Under the pieces are notes generated by a model. That model saw only the letters and a list, made by a program, of their open reading frames with translations. It made no database searches and had not been told where the DNA came from. From NCBI GenBank assembly GCA_016200125.1, contig JACQFK010000094.1, positions 1 through 18,015 of the forward strand: a DNA stretch of 18,015 nucleotides, given 5' to 3'. Numbering within the stretch: the first letter of the stretch is position 1; every line of letters begins with the position of its first letter. Made by a program: the position numbers and the translations under genes. Of the stretch, positions 7,944-14,121 are shown in pieces. This DNA is from Planctomycetota bacterium. GTDB lineage: Bacteria; Planctomycetota; MHYJ01; JACPRB01.

Positions 7944-8912
7944 ATGGCTCAGCGGACGCGTCAGGGCGTCACTTTGCTGGAGCTGCTCACCGTCCTCGTG
8001 ATCTTCTCGATCCTCCTCGGCATCACGGCGTCCTTCATGATGGGGGCCAACAAGGACCTCGGCGTCGCCGCGGCGGCGAACCACGCCGTGAGCGTCCTCC
8101 GCGTGGCCCACCAGCAGTCGCGCAGCGCCTCCGCCCCCTCCTGGGTGGTGCTCGACACCAAGGGCGGCCGCACCTACCTGCTCCTCAAGGAGACGATCGG
8201 GGAGTGGCACCTGGAGGACCTCGTGACGACGGGCGCCTTCGGCAAGGACGGCAAGGTCACGGGCGGGACCCAGGCGCAGGTGGCCCGCGTGGGGAAGGGG
8301 ATCCAGCTGTCGGGCTCCGGGTCGATCTCCTTCGGCGAGGTGCCCCTCTTCGCCGCCGACCAGGGCCTCGCCGTCGAGTTCTGGTTCCTGCGCCGCTCGG
8401 GCCGCGGCCGCGGCGTCCTCTGCTCGATCGGCGACGCGGTGGAGGTCTCGTCCGAGCCGGACGGCCACATCGAGGCGAAGGTCGGCAACCTGAGGGTGAG
8501 CTCGGGCCAGATCCGGCTGCCCATCGACGCCTGGGTCTACCTGCAGCTGGTCTATTCGGGGCGCGACCTCAAGCTGATCCTCAACCGCCGGGAGGTGCAG
8601 ACGCTGAACGGGAAGTCGGACTGGGCGCGCGGCGGGGTCTTCTCCGTCGGCGGCTCCGGGTTCACCGGCATCGTGGACGAGGTGCGCCTGGGGCTGATCC
8701 TCCCCCGCGACGAATACCTCCTGCCGGCGGAGTGCACGTTCGCGTTCCCGGCGGGCTTCCAGCTGCCCGACTCGGGCGAGGTGGTGATCGGCTTCGACGC
8801 GGAAGGCCGGCTCGACCCCTCGGTGTCGCCGCAGCCCTTCACGTTCACGATCAAGTCGACCGCGGACGCGAAGGAGATCACGATCGGGCCCGGCGGCACC
8901 CTCCAGCGCTAG
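7944..8912 (+). CDS. GspH-like pseudopilin with an inserted LamG-like domain
   Basis: A 322-residue prepilin with a normal short leader (MAQRTRQG) cut before VTLLELLTVLVIFSILLGI; Glu+5 is present. A GspH-like helix follows (to about residue 60: ANHAVSVLRVAHQQSRS), with the first beta strand WVVLDTKGGRTYLLL. Residues about 113-253 form a LamG/concanavalin-like block: GKGIQLSGSGSISFG, LAVEFWFLRR, AWVYLQLVYSGRDLKLILNRREV and GIVDEVRLG are typical strand signatures. After it the chain returns to the usual GspH C-terminal pattern (FAFPAGFQLPDSGEVVIGFDAEGRLDPS...ITIGPGGTL). The lectin-like module therefore sits inside the pilin fold rather than at the end. A GGAGG lies about 10 bases upstream of ATG 7944, and the gap to the GspG-like gene is 25 bases. 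It is probably a minor pseudopilin at the pseudopilus tip. Confidence 0.85.
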   Translation: MAQRTRQGVTLLELLTVLVIFSILLGITASFMMGANKDLGVAAAANHAVSVLRVAHQQSRSASAPSWVVLDTKGGRTYLLLKETIGEWHLEDLVTTGAFGKDGKVTGGTQAQVARVGKGIQLSGSGSISFGEVPLFAADQGLAVEFWFLRRSGRGRGVLCSIGDAVEVSSEPDGHIEAKVGNLRVSSGQIRLPIDAWVYLQLVYSGRDLKLILNRREVQTLNGKSDWARGGVFSVGGSGFTGIVDEVRLGLILPRDEYLLPAECTFAFPAGFQLPDSGEVVIGFDAEGRLDPSVSPQPFTFTIKSTADAKEITIGPGGTLQR

Positions 8913-8915
8913 GTC

Positions 8916-8977
8916 AGGTACGAAGTACCAAGGACCAGGTGTTTGCAGGGGCTCCTGGTACCTCGTACTTCGTACCT
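8916..8977. terminator. Inverted repeat (gtacgaagtac family) with T-rich tail, probable operon terminator
   Basis: Arms 8916-8939 and 8954-8977 match at 21 of 24 positions, with 13 perfect outer pairs (aggtacgaagtac), around a 14-base loop. The hairpin is followed within a few bases by a T-rich run (atttctttt, 8982-8990). It starts only four bases after the stop of the GspH-like gene, so it is well placed to end the upstream operon. The sequence also belongs to a dispersed-repeat type that I associate with translations such as YEVRGT; it is therefore probably a mobile repeat recruited as terminator. Confidence 0.65.
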
Positions 8978-8989
8978 GGTACATTTCTT

Positions 8990-9019
8990 TTGACTCCATG
9001 CCGAAGCTTGGGCTATGCT
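8990..9019 (+). promoter_or_regulatory. Sigma70-like promoter for the small exported-protein gene
   Basis: TTGACT at 8990-8995 and TATGCT at 9014-9019 are separated by 18 bases. The -35 box directly abuts the T-rich tail of the preceding hairpin, so the downstream gene appears to be its own transcription unit. The predicted transcript start near 9026 leaves a leader of about 25 bases containing GGACGAGGA ahead of ATG 9051. Confidence 0.6.
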
Positions 9020-9050
9020 TAAGTGATCTGAACGGGACGAGGAATTCACT

Positions 9051-9662
9051 ATGAAGCTCACCGTGATTCCAGCGCTGTTGCTGGCCCTGGCTGCGGGCCC
9101 CTCGGCCGCGATCCGCTTCGAGGCGGACGGCGTGCGCGTGGGCGCGGAGCTCGTGACCGGCGCCGCGGTCAGCCTCAAGGAATCGGGCGCCACGCCCCTC
9201 CTCGTCTCCGGCTCGGTGGTCGAAAGCCTGTCGGGCGAGAGCCTGGCGGTGTCGCTGGGCGACAAGCAGGTCCTGCTGGGCGCGGGGCTGCGGCTGGCGC
9301 GCACGGCGGAGGGCTTCCGCCTGTCGACGCACGGCATGGGTTTCAAGATCGAGACGGCGGCCGCGACGCTGGTCGCGTCGGCCGAGGCCGCCTTCAAGGT
9401 GACCGACAAGGGCTTTGATTTCGGCGCGCTGGGCCTGCTGGACGGCAGCTCGTTCACGGCCCGCGTGACGTCCGCGACGACGCCCGCGTTGGCCGCCGCC
9501 GAGCCCCAGCAGGTCGAGATCTCGCCCGAGAAGCCGGTCCGCCAGGGCCGCGCGAAGGTACTTCGCCGGATTCATCCCGTCGACCCCCTGATATCGGGCA
9601 ACGCGGCCGGCAGCATCGCGGTGCGCCAGATCGGCCGGGTCAGCGACGACGGCGCGCCCTAA
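9051..9662 (+). CDS. Small exported protein of unknown function
   Basis: I do not recognise this 203-residue protein. It begins with a clear signal peptide (MKLTVIPALLLALAAGPSAA, cleavage near residue 20). The mature part looks mainly beta, with alternating hydrophobic strands such as FEADGVRVGAELVTGAAVSL, VESLSGESLAVSLGDKQVLLGAGLRL and GFKIETAAATLVASAEAAFKV. No cysteine, lipobox, second membrane segment or catalytic motif is evident. The C-terminal ~45 residues are more basic and may be flexible. GGACGAGGA about 8 bases upstream supports ATG 9051. It has its own promoter after the pseudopilin operon and is followed by 214 bases without a gene. It could be a periplasmic partner or substrate of the upstream system, but nothing in the sequence shows this. 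Confidence 0.75.
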   Translation: MKLTVIPALLLALAAGPSAAIRFEADGVRVGAELVTGAAVSLKESGATPLLVSGSVVESLSGESLAVSLGDKQVLLGAGLRLARTAEGFRLSTHGMGFKIETAAATLVASAEAAFKVTDKGFDFGALGLLDGSSFTARVTSATTPALAAAEPQQVEISPEKPVRQGRAKVLRRIHPVDPLISGNAAGSIAVRQIGRVSDDGAP

Positions 9663-9822
9663 AGCCGCCGCCGCCCTCAATCCTCAGCAGACTCTCTCCT
9701 GAATCCTCTTCCTCTCTGTCCGCAGATCCCCTGAACCGCCTTCCGCTGCAGGGCAGGTTGGAGGTCGCACGCGGGAGGGACCCGGGACAGGGGAGCACCC
9801 AAGGCCGGTCCTCTCCGGGGAC

Positions 9823-9853
9823 AAAAAAAGAGGGCCCCGTGAGGAGCCCTCTT
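9823..9853 (-). terminator. Rho-independent terminator of the beta-propeller gene
   Basis: Read on the minus strand, the arms aagagggc/gccctctt (8 bp, 9846-9853 and 9828-9835) enclose a ten-base loop and run into seven consecutive T (A at 9823-9829 on the plus strand). It lies 24 bases after the stop codon of the minus-strand gene. The rest of the gene-free stretch 9663-9876 shows no ORF or other structure I can support, and I saw no clear terminator for the plus-strand gene ending at 9662. Confidence 0.85.
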
Positions 9854-9876
9854 CCTGAGGATCTGGAAAGAACCGG

Positions 9877-12537
9877 CTACTTCGACTTCCTCCGGCGCAG
9901 GAGCCGGAGCGCGCCCAGGAGCGCGATGACCTCAAGGCCCGTCAGGCCGCAGCTGCCCTTGCTCCGGGTCAGGAGGCCCGTGTTGTTCGCCGGGCCGCCG
10001 CCGCCGGGCACACCGCCCGTGGAGGCGGAATTGATCTGAAACGAGACGTTCGAGATCGTGCCGAAAGGGATATAGGGCGAAAACCGCCCGAACTGGTCGA
10101 TCGACCGTGCCTGCCACTTGTAATTCCGGTTGGGGAGGCCCGAGAAGGGAACCACCGCGCGGGCGCCCGGAGCGACTGTCAGGCTCTCCGCCGAGGGAGT
10201 TCCCGTAAATGCCGTGCTGGCCTCCTGGACTTCCACCTGGAGACGCAGCGTGCTGCCGGCCGGGTTGAGAGGCTCAGTAAACATGCTGGCGCTCAGGAAT
10301 ACGATGGACTGGGGGGTGACCTCCCCCACGCCAATATCGAGCGTGGCTGGGACGAGGACGGGATCGGCGAGCGTCTGCCGGAGGTCGGTGGTGAACACGA
10401 CACCCGTCATGAAGCCGGGGCCGTTCGGGGAGAACTGCTTCATGAGGACGTCGAGCGAGCCGGCCGTTCCGTCCGCCCAGATCACGGTGGGATTGCCGAA
10501 CGTGTCCACGTCCAGCTGAGGCGAGAGAGAGAGTGTGGGTGTGAGGCTGATGCCGCCCTGGGGCGCGATCGTATCCGCGCCGATCAGGGGGAAGGCCGAT
10601 CCCTGGACGCCGAGCTGTTCCCACTGGGCGGACCCCGGATCGACGAAGCGGCGCAGGTAGATCTCCGGATTGCCGCCGCTGTCGTCCACCCAGGCGACGT
10701 TGATGATTCCGTTGACGGCGGCGACGGCGGGAGCGCTTGAGTTGCCGAGGCTGGCGCTGATGCCGCCGCCCGCATTGGAGCCGCCCCGGCCGCCCCAGGC
10801 GCCGGCCGTGTTGCGGACCAGGTAGATCTCATTGTTGGTCCCGGTCGCGCCGCCCGGAAGCGTTTCCTGCCACGCGACGCTGATGTTCGTGCCGTCCGTG
10901 GCGACGGAAGGATACTGCGAGATCTGCGCGGGGGTGGCGCTGATCCCCGAGCCGGCATCAGAGCCGTTAACGCCGACGCACGCCACGTTGTCGAACAGCC
11001 GGACCGGGTTGAGCTGAACCAGATTCTGCGTGAGGCCGCCGGGCCGACCCGTCAGGGAAATGGGCGTGGCAGCGGACCCGTTGAGTCCCTGGTCTTCCAA
11101 CCTGCGGAGGTAGATCTCATAGCTGCCGGTTGCCGTGTCATGCCAGGCTACGACCGGCCGGCCCAAACTATCTACGGCTATGGATGGGGAGCCTGCGACA
11201 CCGGCCGCACCCGCGAAGCTGATGGGGCCGAGTCTGTACCAGCCGGTCACTCCCGGGATTGCCTGATCATCGCCCGCATAGTGCCAGAAACATTGGATTT
11301 CGCCCGCTTCCTCCCAGACGATCAACGGCGCATCCTCGAAGCGGGGGAGGGTCGTGTTATTGACGAAGGAACTGATGACCTTCACCCGGGGGTAGAGCGC
11401 GGGTCCCGTGAAGGTGGTGCTCAGGCCGCCGGCGCTGGCTGAATCGAGGGTCCCCGGTCCGACCAGCGATTCCCAGTTCGTACCGTTCCACCTTCTGAAG
11501 AAAACACCCACCCGTCCGTCGGTGTCGTCCTGCCAGGCGACGTAGGGAACGCCGTTGCCGGCGGTGGCGATGCTGGGGTTCACCGACTTGCCGCTGTTGT
11601 GGCTGAGGCCCGTGCCGAAGCTGGCACCGCCCAGGTCCTTGAACTCGAAGCCGTTCCAGTATTTGACGTAGATCTCGTAGTTTCCAACCAGGTTGTCCGC
11701 CCACGCGATGAAGGGGTTGCCGGAGCCGGTCTGGGCGATGCTGGGACGATCCGACACCTGCAGCGTGTTGCTGATGCCGCCGCCCGTGCCCGAACCGCCG
11801 AGCTCCAGCCAGGGGTCGATCACCACCGGATAAGCCGCCGCCGCCATGAAGGCCGCGGGTACCTCGAGCACGATCTCCCCGCTCTCGAAGCGGGGCGCGA
11901 GCGCGATCTGGCGGCTCTGCGCGTCGACGGCGATCGCCGAATGGTAGGCGATCTTCGTGGCGCCCTTGGCGTCGCAGAACGCCAGCCCGCCCTTGAGGAA
12001 CTGCATCTCCTTGAAGCCGGGCTCCGTGGGAGAGTGGGCGACGACCGGACCCTCGAGGTCGGTCTTCACCGGGATCCTCAGGGTCAGCGCGCCCTGCGCC
12101 AGGGCCGTGGGGAACGTGAAGGTCTGCTCCACGCGGCGGTTCTCGAAGTAGTAGCCCTCGCGGACGGCGCCGCGGTCGAGGGAGCTGACGCCGAAGGCGT
12201 CGCGGGCGAAGCTGCCCCGCGCGCACTCGAGCGAGAGGCCGCCCTGCTCGATGCGCGGGGCGCCCATCTCAATCGTGACTTCCTTTGATCCAAAGCGGAA
12301 TCCGCTCTCGGCGACGCGGGCGCTGTAGCCGGCGCCCCTGTAGTCGATACCCCCGACGATGCCTTCCTCGTACACCTTGTAAGCCGCCAGCGGGCGCGAG
12401 ACGGGATCGACGGGCCCCTTGCGGAGGGCCGGCGGCAGGTCCGCGGCCGGATCCTTCGGCGCGCGCACCGCCACGCTGACCAGCCCGAGCGCGACGGCAA
12501 CAACAAACACCGAACGGAAGATGGCCTTGTGGTTCAT
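9877..12537 (-). CDS. Exported seven-repeat beta-propeller protein with FN3-like domain and C-terminal sorting tail
   Basis: The 886-residue product has a signal peptide (about 1-26, MNHKAIFRSVFVVAVALGLVSVAVRA). A beta-rich N-terminal domain ends near residue 245 with AAYPVVIDPWLE. From about 258 to 705 there are seven related repeats following PSIA...G.P.VAW.D..G..EIY.RRW (for example NPSIATAGNGVPYVAWQDD and SPSIAVDSLGRPVVAWHD), several separated by GGGIS-type linkers; this suggests a seven-bladed propeller. Residues about 760-835 look FN3-like (YKWQARSIDQFGRFS). The last 27 residues are a tripartite tail: KGSCGLTGLE, a hydrophobic stretch, then RLLRRRKSK. That form resembles MYXO-CTERM or related surface-sorting signals, so the protein is probably processed at its Cys-Gly and displayed or released. 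GGAGG just upstream of the ATG and a promoter at 12585-12612 support the start. The ligand or function is unknown. Confidence 0.87.
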   Translation of the reverse strand: MNHKAIFRSVFVVAVALGLVSVAVRAPKDPAADLPPALRKGPVDPVSRPLAAYKVYEEGIVGGIDYRGAGYSARVAESGFRFGSKEVTIEMGAPRIEQGGLSLECARGSFARDAFGVSSLDRGAVREGYYFENRRVEQTFTFPTALAQGALTLRIPVKTDLEGPVVAHSPTEPGFKEMQFLKGGLAFCDAKGATKIAYHSAIAVDAQSRQIALAPRFESGEIVLEVPAAFMAAAAYPVVIDPWLELGGSGTGGGISNTLQVSDRPSIAQTGSGNPFIAWADNLVGNYEIYVKYWNGFEFKDLGGASFGTGLSHNSGKSVNPSIATAGNGVPYVAWQDDTDGRVGVFFRRWNGTNWESLVGPGTLDSASAGGLSTTFTGPALYPRVKVISSFVNNTTLPRFEDAPLIVWEEAGEIQCFWHYAGDDQAIPGVTGWYRLGPISFAGAAGVAGSPSIAVDSLGRPVVAWHDTATGSYEIYLRRLEDQGLNGSAATPISLTGRPGGLTQNLVQLNPVRLFDNVACVGVNGSDAGSGISATPAQISQYPSVATDGTNISVAWQETLPGGATGTNNEIYLVRNTAGAWGGRGGSNAGGGISASLGNSSAPAVAAVNGIINVAWVDDSGGNPEIYLRRFVDPGSAQWEQLGVQGSAFPLIGADTIAPQGGISLTPTLSLSPQLDVDTFGNPTVIWADGTAGSLDVLMKQFSPNGPGFMTGVVFTTDLRQTLADPVLVPATLDIGVGEVTPQSIVFLSASMFTEPLNPAGSTLRLQVEVQEASTAFTGTPSAESLTVAPGARAVVPFSGLPNRNYKWQARSIDQFGRFSPYIPFGTISNVSFQINSASTGGVPGGGGPANNTGLLTRSKGSCGLTGLEVIALLGALRLLRRRKSK

Positions 12538-12584
12538 GACGCCTCCGAATGGAGTTCCCTCTCGGTTCCCTATCTGCGTTCAGA

Positions 12585-12612
12585 ATAATATCACATGGGG
12601 GATCTACGTCAA
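12585..12612 (-). promoter_or_regulatory. Sigma70-like promoter of the minus-strand propeller gene
   Basis: On the minus strand TTGACG (12612-12607) and TATTAT (12590-12585) are separated by 16 bases. The predicted transcript would begin near 12578, giving a leader of about 40 bases that includes GGAGG upstream of the ATG at 12537. It faces away from the plus-strand promoter at 12684-12711, with about 70 bases between the two -35 boxes. Confidence 0.68.
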
Positions 12613-12650
12613 CGAATCCGTGCGATTGCCGCCCCGGGCGGGACCGCGTT

Positions 12651-12667
12651 CGCGCGAATGTCGCGCG
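12651..12667. promoter_or_regulatory. GC-rich inverted repeat between the divergent promoters, possible operator
   Basis: The arms cgcgcga and tcgcgcg (7 bp) are perfect and separated by atg. The overlapping ttcgcgcgaa at 12649-12658 is itself a perfect palindrome. The site lies between the two -35 boxes, 16 bases upstream of the plus-strand one, where a regulator could act on both promoters. GC-rich palindromes arise easily in this genome, so the call is tentative. Confidence 0.3.
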
Positions 12668-12683
12668 GGCCCGTCGAGTTTTG

Positions 12684-12711
12684 TTGACAGCCCTTCCTTT
12701 GCAGATATAAT
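12684..12711 (+). promoter_or_regulatory. Perfect-consensus sigma70 promoter of the polysaccharide cluster
   Basis: TTGACA at 12684-12689 and TATAAT at 12706-12711 are both exact consensus hexamers with a 16-base spacer. In this high-GC window that is striking. The predicted start near 12718 leaves a leader of about 84 bases. That leader can form a hairpin from 12740-12748 and 12762-12768 (gggag-gac with gtctccc, one bulged base), and AAGGA at 12788-12792 precedes ATG 12802. Confidence 0.85.
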
Positions 12712-12801
12712 TTCGTCGAACCGCTCCATCGCGCGATCGGGGAGGGACCGAGAGCAGCAGCGTCTCCCAGCCGGAGCGACTCTATTTAAGGACCGAGCCC
12801 G

Positions 12802-14031
12802 ATGGGCAAACTCGGCGTTGGTGGTCTGGCGGCGGCCGCGTTCGTCGCCTTCGCGCTTCTCCCCTTCCGCGAGGCGGGCGCGCAGGATTTCGGACAGACC
12901 TGGATCGACCGCATCACGCACGAGCTGGAGCAGGAGCGCGGGCCCCTGCAGGCCAAGCCCCTCAACATCACCGCCCAGGGCGGCGTCAACTACGCCTACG
13001 ACAGCAACATCTTCCTCACCAACACCCAGCGGAAGAAGGACTCCATCATCATCCCCTTCGTCGAGGCCGGGCTCACCTACGGCGAGCCCAAGTTCGACGT
13101 CGAGGCGAGCCTCCTCGCCGACTATAAGATCTACGTGAAGGAGAAGGCGGACGACGACGAGGAGCGCCTCTTCCTCCGCGCGCGGCAGACCGCGTCGCGC
13201 TGGAACTTCGAGATCTCGGAGATCCTGCAGAACGTCAGCGATCCCGCGGGCCTCCTCTTCCTCAACCGCGTCAGCCGCGTCGTCTCGAACACGATCCCCA
13301 AGGTCGCCTTCGACATCGGCCGCTCCTGGGCCATCGAGGTCGGCGGCAACATCCAGATCGTGCGCTTCAAGGAGCAGCCCTACGCGACCCAGCAGGAGAA
13401 CAACAACTTCAGCCTCGACGTGAGCGTGATCTACCGGACCCCCTGGGCCTGGGACCTGGTCGCGGAGATCGGCTACTACAACATCAACTACCTGGCGAAC
13501 CAGAGCGCCGGCGGCACGCCTGACGTGTTCGGCTACTATTATCGGGGCGGCTTCCGCGGGAGCCTGGTCGAGCGCCTCACGGTCGAGGCCCTGATCGGCT
13601 ACACGAGCGTCGATTCCGACTTCTTCATCGCCAGCGGCAACGACCTGCACGAGGGCACGGGCGGCGGGATGATCAACCTGCGCTACGAGGCGACCGAGAC
13701 CATGAACCTCTTCTTCGACGCCGCGCGGCAGTACGCCTTCAACGGCTTCGGCGACCCCTACCAACTGCTGGACACGGTGTCGATCTACCTGAAGTGGCAG
13801 GCGACGGAGACCTTCATGGCCAGCGTGCGCATCCAGGCGGACCACTCGCACTCGGCGCTGAACGTCTCGCGCAAGTACTACGGGGCCGCGGTCAACGGGA
13901 GCCTGAAGATCACCCCGAACTGGATCGGCGACCTGGGCATCAGCTACCGCGGCGGCGACATCGAGAACGCGGGCGTGAAGATCAAGTTCACGGACTTCAT
14001 CCTGAGCCTCGGCTTCGCTTACGCCTGGTAG
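12802..14031 (+). CDS. Outer-membrane beta-barrel protein, BBP2-like, of a polysaccharide locus
   Basis: A 409-residue protein with a signal peptide (cleavage near AGA|QD, residue 27). Residues 28-55 form a short helical lead-in (TWIDRITHELEQERGPLQ). The rest shows regular amphipathic strands with aromatic ends and polar turns, beginning ITAQGGVNYAYDSNIFLTN and ending IKFTDFILSLGFAYAW. A C-terminal aromatic residue (Trp) is the usual barrel-insertion signal. The GGVNYAYDSNIF opening and size are typical of the putative beta-barrel porin 2 group found next to exopolysaccharide genes, where it may form or accompany the export channel. AAGGA at 12788-12792 supports ATG 12802, and a perfect sigma70 promoter lies upstream. 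It is probably the first gene of the cluster that continues with the tyrosine autokinase. Family assignment is by pattern only. Confidence 0.85.
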   Translation: MGKLGVGGLAAAAFVAFALLPFREAGAQDFGQTWIDRITHELEQERGPLQAKPLNITAQGGVNYAYDSNIFLTNTQRKKDSIIIPFVEAGLTYGEPKFDVEASLLADYKIYVKEKADDDEERLFLRARQTASRWNFEISEILQNVSDPAGLLFLNRVSRVVSNTIPKVAFDIGRSWAIEVGGNIQIVRFKEQPYATQQENNNFSLDVSVIYRTPWAWDLVAEIGYYNINYLANQSAGGTPDVFGYYYRGGFRGSLVERLTVEALIGYTSVDSDFFIASGNDLHEGTGGGMINLRYEATETMNLFFDAARQYAFNGFGDPYQLLDTVSIYLKWQATETFMASVRIQADHSHSALNVSRKYYGAAVNGSLKITPNWIGDLGISYRGGDIENAGVKIKFTDFILSLGFAYAW

Positions 14032-14041
14032 TCTTCCCGGG

Positions 14042-14066
14042 GGACGCGCCTTCGAAAGGAGCGTCC
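14042..14066. other. Intergenic hairpin between barrel and kinase genes, covering a Shine-Dalgarno
   Basis: Arms GGACGC-g-CCTT and AAGG-a-GCGTCC pair over ten positions with one mismatch around a cga loop. It lies 11 bases after the barrel stop. No T-run follows, so it is a poor intrinsic terminator. The 3' arm contains AAGGAG, the Shine-Dalgarno of the mini-ORF at 14067, so the fold would hide that site. It could also be a 3'-end stabilising hairpin of the barrel transcript. Confidence 0.55.
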
Positions 14067-14099
14067 ATGGCGCCTTGCGTCTTGATTCCCGCCCGCTGA
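14067..14099 (+). CDS. Candidate 10-codon leader ORF (MAPCVLIPAR)
   Basis: ATG 14067 is preceded by AAAGGAG (14055-14061) with a 5-base spacer, a much better ribosome site than the kinase gene has. The ORF stops at TGA 14097-14099, which overlaps an ATG of a four-codon ORF (14099-14113, MVYS). That ends 8 bases before the kinase ATG at 14122. It might be a leader peptide controlling the kinase gene, or chance use of purine-rich bases in the hairpin. There is no run of regulatory amino acid codons. Confidence 0.25.
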   Translation: MAPCVLIPAR

Positions 14100-14110
14100 T
14101 GGTCTATTCT
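14082..14110 (+). promoter_or_regulatory. Possible internal promoter giving a near-leaderless kinase transcript
   Basis: TTGATT (14082-14087) and TATTCT (14105-14110) are separated by 17 bases. A start 7-8 bases beyond the -10 box would fall about 4-5 bases before ATG 14122. This fits the lack of any Shine-Dalgarno before the kinase gene. It is weak evidence because both hexamers depart from consensus. Confidence 0.33.
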
Positions 14111-14121
14111 TGACCTCCCCG

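Noticed and set aside
11140..11442. Plus-strand 100-codon ORF within the propeller gene region
   Set aside because: It overlaps the minus-strand gene, whose repeats run through this part, and it has no ribosome site or recognisable domain.
14032..14066. Intrinsic terminator after the outer-membrane barrel gene
   Set aside because: The hairpin is strong but no T-run follows, so I list it as a hairpin of unknown role and not as a terminator.
14110..14112. In-frame TTG as start of the tyrosine autokinase
   Set aside because: It has no Shine-Dalgarno and adds only four residues. ATG 14122 is the simpler start.
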